A stretch of 15,455 nucleotides of DNA, taken from Phocaeicola sp. (lineage in GTDB: Bacteria > Bacteroidota > Bacteroidia > Bacteroidales > Bacteroidaceae). The notes under the pieces were generated by a model, which had not been told where the DNA came from, made no database searches, and worked only from the letters and a program-made list of their open reading frames with translations. The stretch spans positions 1 through 15,455 of the forward strand of contig JAHHQV010000061.1 in NCBI GenBank assembly GCA_020026175.1. The letters run 5' to 3'. Made by a program: the position numbers and the translations under genes. How positions within the stretch are numbered: the stretch's first letter is position 1; the number at the start of each line of letters is the position of its first letter. Shown piece after piece: positions 7,367 to 15,297 of this stretch.

Positions 7367-9034
7367 TTAAGGATGTTCGTTACTCAATGGTCTTGAATGT
7401 TTCCACATTCTGTACATGTAGAAAGCACAGTGAGTAAGTGCGAATACGAATGAAATTATCAACAGTGTTTTGTCTTCATTCCATCCCACTGTCTGCTGAT
7501 GCCACAATCCAGTGATTACACTTAATACTGATAATATGATTCCAAGCATATTGAGAGACATGTTACCTTTTCTTATTTTTACATTGTGTTCCAATTTGCT
7601 ATGTTTTATACCATAGTAGGAGTATACATCAAGACCTATCAGCATCCATAAAATAAGTCTTATCCATGTATCTGCAGGTAGGAAACACATCATGCATAAG
7701 CATGTAAGGATACCAAGTATTGGAACTACCGGAACAAATGGAGTCTTGAAAGACCTTGGAGCATCAGGCATTGTTTTTCTTACTACCAATATTCCTGCAC
7801 ATACCAGTGTAAATGCAAGAAGAGTGCCTATACTGGTCATTTCTCCTGCTACCTGGGCAGGAATGAATCCTGACATCAGACTTACTAGTATCATGAAAAG
7901 GAAATTGCTGTAAATAGGAGTTCTGGTCTTTTCGTTTATTTTAGAGAAGAACTTAGGCAAAAGTCCATCGTGACTCATACTAAGGAATACTCTGCTTTGT
8001 CCCATAAGTGTGACCATTATAACAGAGCAATATCCGAAAAGAATAGCCAATATGATGGCTTTGTTCATCCACGGATAAGATGGTACAATAACTCCAGACT
8101 CGTTTATATGTCCCATATGTTCTATGGCAACAGCTACTGGTGCTATACCAACCTGACCTGCAAATTTGGTGTAATTAGTTACACCTGTCATTACATGTGC
8201 AAAAAGTGTGTACAATATAGTACATACAAGCAGTGAGACCAAAATACCTATAGGCATGTCTTTTTTAGGGTTCTTGGTTTCCTGAGCAGCAGTACTTACT
8301 GCATCAAATCCTAGAAATGCAAAAAACACAATGGCTGCACCTCTGAATATACCCGAAACTCCGAATTCTCCTAACTTACCTGTATTTTCAGGTATATAGG
8401 GGATATAGTTTTCGGTCTGTATAAATTTCCATCCTAATATTACAAATATAAGTATTACAGCTATCTTCAGAAAAACGATAAGTCCATTTATAAAAGAACT
8501 GCTTGCCGTACCTTTCATGAGTATGAGGCTCATGATGATTACTATAATCATTGCTGGTATGTTGATGATTCCTCCATCCCATGGACATGCTGTGAGAGCG
8601 TGAGGTAAGTCAATTCCGATACCTTGTAGGAAAACAACCATATACCGGCTCCAACTGATACTGACAGTCGTAGCAGCAACGGTATATTCTAAGACAAGGT
8701 CCCATCCTATAATCCATGCAATTAATTCTCCCATTGTGGCATACGAATATGTATATGCACTTCCTGAAACTGGTATCATTGATGCAAATTCGGCATAACA
8801 CAATCCGGCAAAACAGCATCCTATGGCTGCTATAATGAAAGATAGTGTTATAGAAGGACCTGTATATTCGGCTGCTACAGTTCCGGTGATAGAGAATAAT
8901 CCGGCACCTATTATGGCACCTACACCTAGAGCTACCAAGCTTATTGGTCCTAAAACTCTTTTTAATGATTTTTCTCCCGACTCATAAGCTTCGGCTTGTA
9001 GTAATTTAATACTTTTTCTTATAAATAGACTCAT
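7367..9034 (-). CDS. APC-superfamily amino acid permease (cationic amino acid transporter type)
   Basis: This is an inner-membrane amino acid transporter of 555 aa with about 12-14 hydrophobic segments. The first segment contains VALGVGAIIGAGLFSITG (residues 35-52), the unwound glycine-rich helix 1 typical of APC permeases. The following helices (CCFAGLCYAEFASMIPVSGSA) and the segment around GFDAVSTAAQETKNPKKDMP (helix 6 and the following loop) match the CAT/YfnA-like branch. A long cytoplasmic N-terminus precedes helix 1, and a lysine-rich loop (about 475-490) precedes the last two helices, as in CAT-type proteins. The gene follows the M28 peptidase by 26 bases, suggesting that peptide breakdown and amino acid uptake may be co-expressed. 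Substrate cannot be read from sequence; the cationic preference comes from family resemblance. Confidence 0.88.
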   Translation of the reverse strand: MSLFIRKSIKLLQAEAYESGEKSLKRVLGPISLVALGVGAIIGAGLFSITGTVAAEYTGPSITLSFIIAAIGCCFAGLCYAEFASMIPVSGSAYTYSYATMGELIAWIIGWDLVLEYTVAATTVSISWSRYMVVFLQGIGIDLPHALTACPWDGGIINIPAMIIVIIMSLILMKGTASSSFINGLIVFLKIAVILIFVILGWKFIQTENYIPYIPENTGKLGEFGVSGIFRGAAIVFFAFLGFDAVSTAAQETKNPKKDMPIGILVSLLVCTILYTLFAHVMTGVTNYTKFAGQVGIAPVAVAIEHMGHINESGVIVPSYPWMNKAIILAILFGYCSVIMVTLMGQSRVFLSMSHDGLLPKFFSKINEKTRTPIYSNFLFMILVSLMSGFIPAQVAGEMTSIGTLLAFTLVCAGILVVRKTMPDAPRSFKTPFVPVVPILGILTCLCMMCFLPADTWIRLILWMLIGLDVYSYYGIKHSKLEHNVKIRKGNMSLNMLGIILSVLSVITGLWHQQTVGWNEDKTLLIISFVFALTHCAFYMYRMWKHSRPLSNEHP

Positions 9035-9060
9035 CGTTTAGTTGTAAACCTTTGTGCTTT

Positions 9061-10086
9061 TTAGAATTTTTCGTTTGCCATTTTCCACATTCCCAAGAAT
9101 GATGCTTTAGTAATATCGACTAGCTTTTCCCAATTTATTTTGTCGCTTTCATCGCTTGGCATATGATAATCAGGGTGTCCGTTAGTGTGATACCACATGA
9201 TAGGAATATTTTTTAGGGCAAATGTTGAATTATCACTTCCACCTACAGGTCTGTCCCACGGACGGTAATCTGGTTCTAATTGCAGATTGTATTTCTCAAT
9301 ATCTTTTTTCAGCCACTTTCCAAAAGCAGGTGCACTTTCAGTATAGAAGAATACTACTCCTTTAGGTTTGTTCTCGTCGTTGTTTCTTCCTATCATGTCG
9401 AAATTAAGATATCCCTTTACCTTATCCAAGTCAGGATATGTAAGTGCGAATGATTTAGAACCCAAGAGCCCTTTTTCTTCTCCATCCCATAATGCAAATA
9501 TTACAGTACGTTCAGGTTGTTCTCCTGTGGCAATAAAAGCTTTGGCTATTTGGAGAACGGCAGAAACTCCTGAAGCATTGTCATCGGCACCATTGTAAAT
9601 CTTGTCGCCTTCAAGAGTCGGATCGAATCCTATATGGTCATAATGCGCTCCTACAATTACTATTTCGTCTTTGCTTTTGCCTTCTATTTTTGCAAGTACA
9701 TTTCTCATGCAGTATTTCTGATGTACTCCTTTCTTTATTATAGCAATGGAGTCAGGATGTACCTGAAGCCTCCCTTTTTTTTGCCTTTCTACTCTGTAAG
9801 CTTCAAATGGTTGATAAAAGTCTTCATATAGAGGCTTTAATCCAATTTGTTTCAGAATAGAAACAATATAATTTCCAGCGGTCTTTCCACCACGAACTCC
9901 AGCTTCTCTTCCTTCAAGTTCGTCACAAGCCAAAAAATCTACATGAGCTTCAGAAGTAGCTCTGTTTATAACAGCAACTCCTTTTTCTTCAGCTGTGAGT
10001 TTCTTGTCGTTTCTTGCTATGGCATTATTCAATGACAGGCAGATTGCTATTGCAGAGGTCATGAAATATAAATATGAATTCTTCAT
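9061..10086 (-). CDS. Secreted M28-family zinc aminopeptidase
   Basis: It is an exported metallopeptidase, likely cleaving N-terminal residues from peptides in the periplasm or at the cell surface. The 341-aa precursor begins with a signal sequence (about residues 1-25; charged start, hydrophobic 8-20, cleavage near AIA). M28 metal ligands appear in order: H148 with D150 (GAHYDHIG), D168 (NGADDNASG), E203 and E204 (WDGEEKG, catalytic base and ligand), D230 (NFDMIGR) and H308 (DYHMPSDES). There is no C-terminal membrane anchor or PDZ-like domain. It is 28 bases after rsgA and 26 before the amino acid permease, all in one direction. Glutaminyl cyclase shares this fold, but the complete two-zinc set and the DGEEKGLLGS segment favour a peptidase. 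Confidence 0.9.
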   Translation of the reverse strand: MKNSYLYFMTSAIAICLSLNNAIARNDKKLTAEEKGVAVINRATSEAHVDFLACDELEGREAGVRGGKTAGNYIVSILKQIGLKPLYEDFYQPFEAYRVERQKKGRLQVHPDSIAIIKKGVHQKYCMRNVLAKIEGKSKDEIVIVGAHYDHIGFDPTLEGDKIYNGADDNASGVSAVLQIAKAFIATGEQPERTVIFALWDGEEKGLLGSKSFALTYPDLDKVKGYLNFDMIGRNNDENKPKGVVFFYTESAPAFGKWLKKDIEKYNLQLEPDYRPWDRPVGGSDNSTFALKNIPIMWYHTNGHPDYHMPSDESDKINWEKLVDITKASFLGMWKMANEKF

Positions 10087-10114
10087 TTTTTGGTATGATT
10101 TAAAAAGTTAATAA

Positions 10115-11050
10115 TTAAAATGCAGAGCGGTATTTCCTCTCTTCTTTGTCTTCTAGTATATTTAAATATGAAGAGTATCTCGATTCGCTTATATAATGAT
10201 TTTCTACAGCCTCTCTTACTGCACATCCAGGCTCGTGCCGGTGCGTACAATTGTTGTATTTACAGTTTGCAGAAAATTCAAATATTTCTTTAAAATAATG
10301 TCCAACTTCTTCTTCTTTCATGTCAAGTGTACCGAATCCTTTTATCCCTGGAGTATCTATGATATAGCCTTCCCCGTCTACTGGAAACATTTCAGAAAAA
10401 GTTGTTGTATGCATCCCTTTGTTGTGGGCTGCAGATATTTCTCCTGTCTTTAGCTTTTGTTCAGGAAGAATAGCGTTTATAAGAGTTGATTTTCCTACTC
10501 CTGAATGTCCTGAAAAAAGTGTAATCTTTCCTTCCAATGCCTTTTTTATTTCGTCTACACCATGATTGTTGAGTGCAGATATTTTAAAACATTTATAACC
10601 TATATGGGTGTATAAATTAATAAAACCTTCCAGATATTTGTTTTCGTCTTCAGAATATAAGTCTGTTTTGTTGAAAACTATACATACTGGAACTCGATAT
10701 GCTTCAGCAGAAGCCAAAAATCTGTCTATGAATATAGTTGATGTTTCTGGATAATTGATAGTAACAACAAGCATACATTGGTCCAGATTTGATGCAATGA
10801 TATGCGATTGTTTGGATAAGTTGGAGGATCTGCGTATTATATAGTTCTTTCTGTCTTCTATTTCTGTAATAAAAGCACTTCCTTCATAGTTCTTTTTTAT
10901 CTGTACTCTGTCTCCTACGGCTACAGGGTTTGTACTCTTGATGCCTTTCAGACGGAAATTCCCTTTTATTTTGCATTCAGTCAGCATTCCGTCTTCTGTT
11001 TTTACAAGATACCAGCTGCCTGTGTTTTTTATAACTAAACCTTTATCCAA
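10115..11050 (-). CDS. rsgA: Ribosome small-subunit-dependent GTPase A
   Basis: RsgA is a late-stage 30S assembly GTPase. The 311-aa protein has the circularly permuted order diagnostic of the family: N-terminal OB fold (about 1-75), then G4 NKTD at 127-130, G5 SAL at 158-160, then G1 GHSGVGKST at 181-189 and G3 DTPG at 232-235. The C-terminal zinc motif has C263, C268, H270 and C276 (ANCKYNNCTHRHEPGC). The start codon is TTG at 11048-11050: reading upstream in frame there is no ATG before a TAA at 11087-11089, and the residues right after it (DKGLVIKNTGSWY) match the usual beginning of Bacteroidales RsgA. It lies 107 bases after frr, with a hairpin in the gap. Confidence 0.95.
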   Translation of the reverse strand: MDKGLVIKNTGSWYLVKTEDGMLTECKIKGNFRLKGIKSTNPVAVGDRVQIKKNYEGSAFITEIEDRKNYIIRRSSNLSKQSHIIASNLDQCMLVVTINYPETSTIFIDRFLASAEAYRVPVCIVFNKTDLYSEDENKYLEGFINLYTHIGYKCFKISALNNHGVDEIKKALEGKITLFSGHSGVGKSTLINAILPEQKLKTGEISAAHNKGMHTTTFSEMFPVDGEGYIIDTPGIKGFGTLDMKEEEVGHYFKEIFEFSANCKYNNCTHRHEPGCAVREAVENHYISESRYSSYLNILEDKEERKYRSAF

Positions 11051-11084
11051 TTTTTTTGTCTTTTTTAATGTTGGTAAGAAAACC

Positions 11085-11140
11085 AGTTAACGAGTCTACA
11101 GGAGAATTTTAATTTTATCCACCTCGCAGACTCGTTAGCT
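11085..11140 (-). terminator. Hairpin between frr and rsgA, possible terminator
   Basis: A 10-bp perfect inverted repeat (TAACGAGTCT at 11088-11097, AGACTCGTTA at 11128-11137) extends by a G-T wobble and two more pairs to 13 bp, with a 30-base loop. On the minus strand it falls shortly after the frr stop and is followed by GGTTTTCTT, a modest U-rich tract. It probably ends or attenuates frr transcripts before rsgA. The large loop and short U-run make full termination uncertain. Confidence 0.5.
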
Positions 11141-11157
11141 TATCAGCTTTTGGCTAA

Positions 11158-11718
11158 TTATACGGTCATTATTTCTTTTTCTTTTGCAGCAAACATATCA
11201 TCTATCTGTTTGATATATTTGTCATGGATTTTCTGAAGCTTTGCTTCTCCGTTTTTCTGCTCATCTTCAGGCATGCCGTCTTTTACGGATTTTTTAAGAG
11301 AATCTATACCGTCGCGACGGGCATTACGTACACTTACCTTAGCAGTTTCTGCTTCTGCCTTACACTGCTTTGATAGTTGTTTACGTCTTTCTTCTGTCAA
11401 TGGAGGAATACCAATACGGATTATTTCACCATTATTTTCAGGCATAATACCAAGTTCGGAGTCAATGATAGCTTTTTCTATTACACGGAACATGCTCTTG
11501 TCCCAAGGCTTGATAGCAATGCTTCTTGCATCAGGGGTTGTTACGGCTGCAACATTGTTGATAGGAACCATGCTTCCATAAGAATCAACACGAATTCCGT
11601 CTAATAGACGAACGTCTGCTTTTCCTGCACGGATGTGAGCCAGTGACTCGTCAAGGTACATGATAGCCATGTCCATTTTTTCTTCAGCTTCGCTGAGTAT
11701 GCTTTTTGAATCTGCCAT
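11158..11718 (-). CDS. frr: Ribosome recycling factor
   Basis: It splits post-termination ribosomes together with EF-G. I place the start at the ATG at 11718, giving 186 aa beginning MADSKSILSEAEEKM; this is the normal RRF length. The open frame continues up to 11871, but that extension (rich in isoleucine, asparagine and lysine) covers the promoter region and has no RRF homology that I can see. Characteristic segments are LAHIRAGKADVRLLDGI near the N-terminus, RSIAIKPWDKSMFRVIEKAI in the middle, and the helical ERRKQLSKQCKAEAE and KLQKIHDKYIKQIDDMF stretches of the three-helix arm. It follows pyrH, a widely conserved pair, and precedes rsgA. Confidence 0.96.
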   Translation of the reverse strand: MADSKSILSEAEEKMDMAIMYLDESLAHIRAGKADVRLLDGIRVDSYGSMVPINNVAAVTTPDARSIAIKPWDKSMFRVIEKAIIDSELGIMPENNGEIIRIGIPPLTEERRKQLSKQCKAEAETAKVSVRNARRDGIDSLKKSVKDGMPEDEQKNGEAKLQKIHDKYIKQIDDMFAAKEKEIMTV

Positions 11719-11840
11719 ATTTTTGAATTTTAAGTTTTCTTGTTTGTTAGTGTTTGTAATTGACGTCTTTAAAAATGTCTGCATTATGATTTTGTAACTA
11801 CATAATGCCTGTATAACCGTCTTTAAAATAAACTTGGTTG

Positions 11841-11871
11841 CAAAAATATAAGAATTTTTACTTTCGTGCAA
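11841..11871 (-). promoter_or_regulatory. Bacteroidales-type promoter for frr
   Basis: On the minus strand a -33 TTG (11869-11871) is followed by exactly 20 bases and then a -7 element TATTTTTG (11841-11848), matching the Bacteroides consensus TTTG / TAnnTTTG. It would give a leader of about 115 bases before the ATG at 11718. It lies just after the pyrH stop, so frr can be transcribed apart from pyrH. Confidence 0.6.
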
Positions 11872-11886
11872 TAGTCAGACTATCTA

Positions 11887-12597
11887 TTAGTTGTGAACTA
11901 AAGTTCCGATGTTTTCTCCTGACATTACTTTTTTCAGGTTACCCACTGTATCCATATCAAAAACAATGATAGGAAGGTTGTTTTCCTTGCACATACATGT
12001 AGCTGTAAGATCCATTACCTTCAATCCTCTAGCAAGTACTTCGTCATAGGTTATTTCATCGAATTTTGTAGCAGTAGGATCTTTTTCAGGGTCAGCTGTA
12101 TAAATACCGTCAACTCTAGTTCCTTTTAGCATTACATCTGCTTCTATTTCAATTCCTCTTAGTGAAGAGCCTGTATCGGTTGTGAAGAAAGGGTTTCCAG
12201 TACCAGCCGACATGATTACTACTTCTCTGTTTTCCATAGCTTCTATTGCTTTCCATTTTGTATAGAATTCTCCTATAGGTTCCATGCGTATTGCTGTAAG
12301 AACTCTGGCTTTTACTCCCGATGCCACTAGTGCAGAGCTAAGACCGAGACTGTTTATTACGGTAGCAAGCATACCCATTTGATCGCCTTTCACTCTGTCG
12401 AACCCTTTTCCTGCGCCGCTAAGTCCGCGGAAGATATTTCCTCCTCCAATCACGATACCTATCTGTATTCCCATATCGTGAATTTCCTTAATTTGTTGGG
12501 CATATTCGCCAAGACGTTTTTCGTCTATTCCGTATTTCTTTTCTCCCATAAGGCTTTCACCGCTCAGTTTAAGGAGAATTCTTTTAAATTTAGCCAT
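11887..12597 (-). CDS. pyrH: UMP kinase
   Basis: It phosphorylates UMP to UDP with ATP and is the entry point to UTP and CTP. I place the start at the ATG at 12597 (MAKFKRILLKLSGESL), giving 236 aa; the open frame begins at 12642, but that 15-residue extension overlaps the promoter and is not conserved in type. Hexameric bacterial UMP kinase motifs visible are KLSGESLMG near residue 10, GIVIGGGNIFRG around 47-58, GDQMGMLATVINSL around 71-84, and the uridylate-binding STGTGNPFFTTD-like segment (here SAGTGNPFFTTDTGS). The C-terminus has VDGIYTADPEKDPTATKFD and ends MSGENIGTLVHN, as is usual. It is the upstream partner of frr. Confidence 0.96.
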   Translation of the reverse strand: MAKFKRILLKLSGESLMGEKKYGIDEKRLGEYAQQIKEIHDMGIQIGIVIGGGNIFRGLSGAGKGFDRVKGDQMGMLATVINSLGLSSALVASGVKARVLTAIRMEPIGEFYTKWKAIEAMENREVVIMSAGTGNPFFTTDTGSSLRGIEIEADVMLKGTRVDGIYTADPEKDPTATKFDEITYDEVLARGLKVMDLTATCMCKENNLPIIVFDMDTVGNLKKVMSGENIGTLVHN

Positions 12598-12629
12598 AAT
12601 ATTAATGTATTGAATGTTTCTAATGTTTA

Positions 12630-12661
12630 CAAAAATATACAATAGATTATTATTCTACAAA
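12630..12661 (-). promoter_or_regulatory. Bacteroidales-type promoter for pyrH
   Basis: On the minus strand TTTG (12658-12661), 20 bases and TATTTTTG (12630-12637) match both elements of the Bacteroides sigma-factor consensus. The -7 element ends about 32 bases before the ATG at 12597, giving a short leader. The spacing and -7 sequence are the same as in the promoter before frr. Confidence 0.7.
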
Positions 12662-12702
12662 TGTTTTCATTTAGTTTAGAAAAAATACTATAAATACCAT
12701 AC

Positions 12703-12757
12703 AAAAAAGCCCTGTAACTCATCATATTTTAGTAATTAGTAATATGGAGTGACAGGG
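12703..12757 (-). terminator. Intrinsic terminator after the YeiH-type remnant
   Basis: The arms 12710-12728 and 12741-12757 pair as CCCTGT/ACAGGG plus further pairs up to CATATT/AATATG, with small mismatches. On the minus strand the stem is followed directly by CTTTTTTG (12702-12709 region). This is a typical rho-independent terminator placed about 50 bases after the stop of the remnant. It insulates pyrH from anything transcribed upstream. Confidence 0.7.
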
Positions 12758-12806
12758 ACAATTTTGTCAAGTTTTGTTTAGTTGTATTATCGAAGTCTTT
12801 TTATTG

Positions 12807-13085
12807 TCAAAGTATTTGAACGATGAATTTTGTAAGATAACATCCTCTGGCAAGCAGCCATATGTACAGTAATCCTGCCAAAACAAATGGTTTTGCACCA
12901 GCCTGCTTGAACTTGTCTATACTGGTATCTGTACCAAGTGCAGTCATAGCCATTGTAAGCATGAAAGTGTCTATATATTCAATTGTTCCGTTTAGGGGTA
13001 TGTCTTTCACTGTTTCAGCTCCTGTCAATGATTGTAACAGAGAGTTCAGAAATATTTGGGGATTTGCATCCTCAGCTAATATTCA
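12807..13085 (-). pseudogene. C-terminal remnant of a YeiH/UPF0324-family membrane protein
   Basis: The frame is open from a TGA near 13086 to the TGA at 12807-12809, about 92 codons. Its last 55 residues or so resemble the end of YeiH-type proteins: FMLTMAMTALGTDTSIDKFKQAGAKPF, then a hydrophobic helix VLAGLLYIWLLARGCYLTKF. Complete members are several times longer with about ten membrane segments, so the N-terminal three quarters or more is missing. The residues before QSLTGAE are less family-like, and the break is probably within 13040-13090. Databases often label the family a putative sulfate exporter, which would suit a sulfur-handling neighbourhood, but that function is poorly supported. 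The first in-frame start-like codon is a TTG at 13028; translation is doubtful. Confidence 0.65.
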
Positions 13086-13167
13086 TTTATAACACGAGAG
13101 TCGAGATAATTAGTGGAAATTGGGTTTTATAAATGAGTTCCCTTTAAAAAGTACATTTTCCAATTTC
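13083..13167. repeat. Two inverted repeats at the remnant's broken end
   Basis: TCATTTATAA (13083-13092) pairs with TTATAAATGA (13127-13136), and GAAATTGG (13116-13123) pairs with CCAATTTC (13160-13167). The pairs interleave, so they cannot all form at once. They begin exactly where the YeiH-type frame is broken. They could be a scar of an excised element or chance AT-rich palindromes; no gene is visible between 13086 and 13229. Confidence 0.4.
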
Positions 13168-13229
13168 ATCCCCTCTCAGAAGTATCTGTAGGGCGTTGAT
13201 TTCTGTTAAAAACACTCTTTGTAGTGGAC

Positions 13230-14663
13230 TTATAAATTGATAGTCTGTACAAAGACTTCACCAAAACGGTTTGTCAATTCCACTCTGATATGTTTGGCGT
13301 CATCAGCAGGCATGGCTCGGAACAAATGTGCCGTCTTTACAGCTTTTGTATAATCTTTCAATTGTGAAGCGCGTTCTTCATCTGCATCCGTAAACTGTTC
13401 CATATCGCCCATAGGCATTCCGTCCTGATACCACACTACCTGGCATGCACTGTCCCAATCCCATACATTGGCTACCACAAAACTGCTCTGGCTTTTAAAC
13501 TTGCCCTTTCCATAAAGACGGAACTGATAAGAAAAGTCACGGCGTATGCCTTTATAATGCCACTTCAACGAATCTCCGTCTACATCGACTACCATATAGC
13601 CGTTGGGAGCCCCGCACTGATTTACCCAACCGGACCACCAAGCACCACAGGCAGCACCGATATTGTGCTCATATAAAGTGGGAGTAACTTCGTTGTTCTG
13701 ACAGAAGTGAGTATGTCCGCAGAATACATGTACATTATAATCTTTCAACACCTCTTTCAGTTCAGCCGCATTACGGATGTTACTTTCTCCTTCTACACGG
13801 TTCCATGCAGAAGCGTGCATGTTCAGGATAACCAGACTTCCATGAGGTACATAACTTAGTTCTTTCTTCAACCATGCTATCTGCTGACCAGTGAGGCATT
13901 CAATGTATTGCTTATCACCCACATAGTTCAGGTTTTTTAGGGTAATGATGTGTGCTTTACCAATGTTGTACGAATAATCTGTCGGTCCAAAAAAACTGTT
14001 ATATACCATTTCGCCATATGTTGGAGTTCCAGCAGCCATATTATGCAGATCCTGATAACGCATGTCCATATCGTGGTTGCCAATACACTGAAAAAAGGTA
14101 GCTCCGGTATTCTTTACAGACTGCTTATATTCACTCCACAAGGTCATATTATCAAAGACCAGGTCGCCCAATGTTGTAGCTACAACTTCGCGCGACTGCT
14201 TCAGCGAATCGATGGTTTCTTTCAAATCAGGCACGGCTTCCTGACACCAGCGCTTCATCTCGCGTGCATTGCGTACCTGAGGATCGGATACAGCTATGAA
14301 ATAGAATTTGTCATTACGTCTCGTATGTTTTTCCAGTACAAAATTATGCTTGCAATCAGATTTTACCAAGACCTTTACTGGAACATAAAAACCTTCGGCC
14401 ACACCTTCCTGCTGAGGAAGGACATGGGATGCAGGAGTAGAAATGCTTACGAACTTACTCATTGTAGTGTCCGAAACCAGATTCCATGCACCTTGCCTGT
14501 CGGTTTTCGTGAAATGGATGCCGTCGTTTACTACGACATCTGCTATTCCATTACCCGACTTGTCGATTACCTTACCGGAAAAATTGAATTGTGTATTCTG
14601 AGCAGTTACTCCTATACCAATACAGCATAGCATCATACTTAAAATCAGTGTGTTTGTTTTCAT
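13230..14663 (-). CDS. Secreted calcineurin-like metallophosphoesterase (MetallophosN/C type)
   Basis: It is an exported phosphoesterase of unknown substrate. The 477-aa precursor starts with a signal peptide (hydrophobic 5-20, cleavage near TAQ at 20-22). An N-terminal beta-sandwich (about 23-112, Bacteroidetes MetallophosN-like, with the FSGKVIDKSGNGIADVVV opening seen in carboxypeptidase-regulatory-like folds) is followed by the catalytic domain and a C-terminal beta domain (about 350-477). Metal-site motifs are D127 (SDPQ), D167 (LGDLVFD), N196-H197-D198 (IGNHDMD), H283 (NMHASAW) and H317/H319 (CGHTHF). The first motif is DPQ rather than the usual DxH, so Q129 replaces a metal-binding histidine; I believe this is typical of the subfamily. 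Two sampled 60-base lines inside it contain 28 and 33 G+C bases, against 15 in one rsgA line. Confidence 0.88.
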   Translation of the reverse strand: MKTNTLILSMMLCCIGIGVTAQNTQFNFSGKVIDKSGNGIADVVVNDGIHFTKTDRQGAWNLVSDTTMSKFVSISTPASHVLPQQEGVAEGFYVPVKVLVKSDCKHNFVLEKHTRRNDKFYFIAVSDPQVRNAREMKRWCQEAVPDLKETIDSLKQSREVVATTLGDLVFDNMTLWSEYKQSVKNTGATFFQCIGNHDMDMRYQDLHNMAAGTPTYGEMVYNSFFGPTDYSYNIGKAHIITLKNLNYVGDKQYIECLTGQQIAWLKKELSYVPHGSLVILNMHASAWNRVEGESNIRNAAELKEVLKDYNVHVFCGHTHFCQNNEVTPTLYEHNIGAACGAWWSGWVNQCGAPNGYMVVDVDGDSLKWHYKGIRRDFSYQFRLYGKGKFKSQSSFVVANVWDWDSACQVVWYQDGMPMGDMEQFTDADEERASQLKDYTKAVKTAHLFRAMPADDAKHIRVELTNRFGEVFVQTINL

Positions 14664-15026
14664 CTTTTTATCTCGTTTTAAAAAGTTTTGTTCGGGTTCA
14701 TTTTTCGCCTGCTAAGATACGGCTATGACTTTTCAAAAGAATTACGATATTGTGACGTTTACATATAGAAAAGGTTACTTAAGTGCTACATCTATATCAA
14801 ACAATACTGCGGTAATTTTTTACCGAAAATTTAAACGTTAAACATAGAGCCAATCAAAGCTGACTCAAAAACATATAATTGATTTTTGAAATATTGTCAG
14901 AATCGCACGATTAAGCAGTAATAATTGTAGATAAAAAAGGTAGCTAATCAGCTGAAAAACGAAGCGGAAAAGTATTGCATAATTCGTTAGAATTTAGTAA
15001 CTTAGTAATATACTAACATTCTTGTT
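14664..15026. other. Gene-free spacer between the phosphoesterase and the IS remnant
   Basis: I find no coding sequence here. The left part should hold the promoter of the phosphoesterase, but no clean TTTG / TAnnTTTG pair is visible. One compact 16-base palindrome, CGGTAA-TTTT-TTACCG, lies at 14810-14825 and could be an operator or a small hairpin. The right part (about 14930-15026) probably contains the left end of the older insertion sequence whose transposase starts at 15027; its terminal repeat cannot be identified without the other end. Confidence 0.5.
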
Positions 15027-15229
15027 ATGACTAAAGAAACACTCCTTATGCAATACCAATCAGAGTGCCGCATGGCTCTCAAATCAGTATCAAATATAAG
15101 CAAACCTTTTGAAAAGACCTTCATGGATACCATGAAATTATTTATGGCTATACCAAATCGTATAAATTTCCTTAAATTAGGTAGGTATGGAAGCTTTTCG
15201 GAGCAGACATATCGGAATCTTTTTAAACC
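15027..15229 (+). pseudogene. Truncated transposase gene of an older insertion sequence
   Basis: The plus-strand frame begins MTKETLLMQYQSECRMALKS and runs to FSEQTYRNLFK before a stop at 15231-15233, about 67 codons. The sequence resembles the N-terminus of a Bacteroides DDE-type transposase; I recognise the texture from memory and do not assign a family. No catalytic motif is reached, so the product is inactive. The frame ends abruptly just where IS1380-type leader sequence begins, so it looks cut by that insertion. The remainder of the gene would be expected beyond the right edge of the window, on the far side of the IS1380 element. Confidence 0.6.
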
Positions 15230-15262
15230 TTAATTCCGCAATACATTTCAAAAAAATAAATT

Positions 15263-15297
15263 AAAGTACTGAGTAATAATATATTGCACAGTACTTT
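15263..15297 (+). terminator. Hairpin in the IS1380 leader
   Basis: AAAGTACTG (15263-15271) and CAGTACTTT (15289-15297) form a perfect 9-bp stem with a 17-base loop. It lies close to the inferred left end of the element and upstream of its transposase. It may dampen transcription entering from outside. No long U-run follows, so termination is uncertain. Its right arm shares TACTTT with the start-codon hairpin, so the two structures compete. Confidence 0.45.

Noticed and set aside
11719..11871. A longer frr product starting at 11871
   Set aside because: The extra 51 residues are not RRF-like, the start at 11718 gives the normal length, and the promoter elements lie inside this stretch.
12598..12642. 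A longer pyrH product starting at 12642
   Set aside because: The extension overlaps the -7 promoter element, and the ATG at 12597 gives the canonical MAKFKRILLKLSGES start.
13950..14630. Plus-strand open frame of 226 codons opposite the phosphoesterase
   Set aside because: It overlaps a well-supported gene on the other strand; the translation is rich in cysteine, histidine and isoleucine and lacks recognisable motifs.
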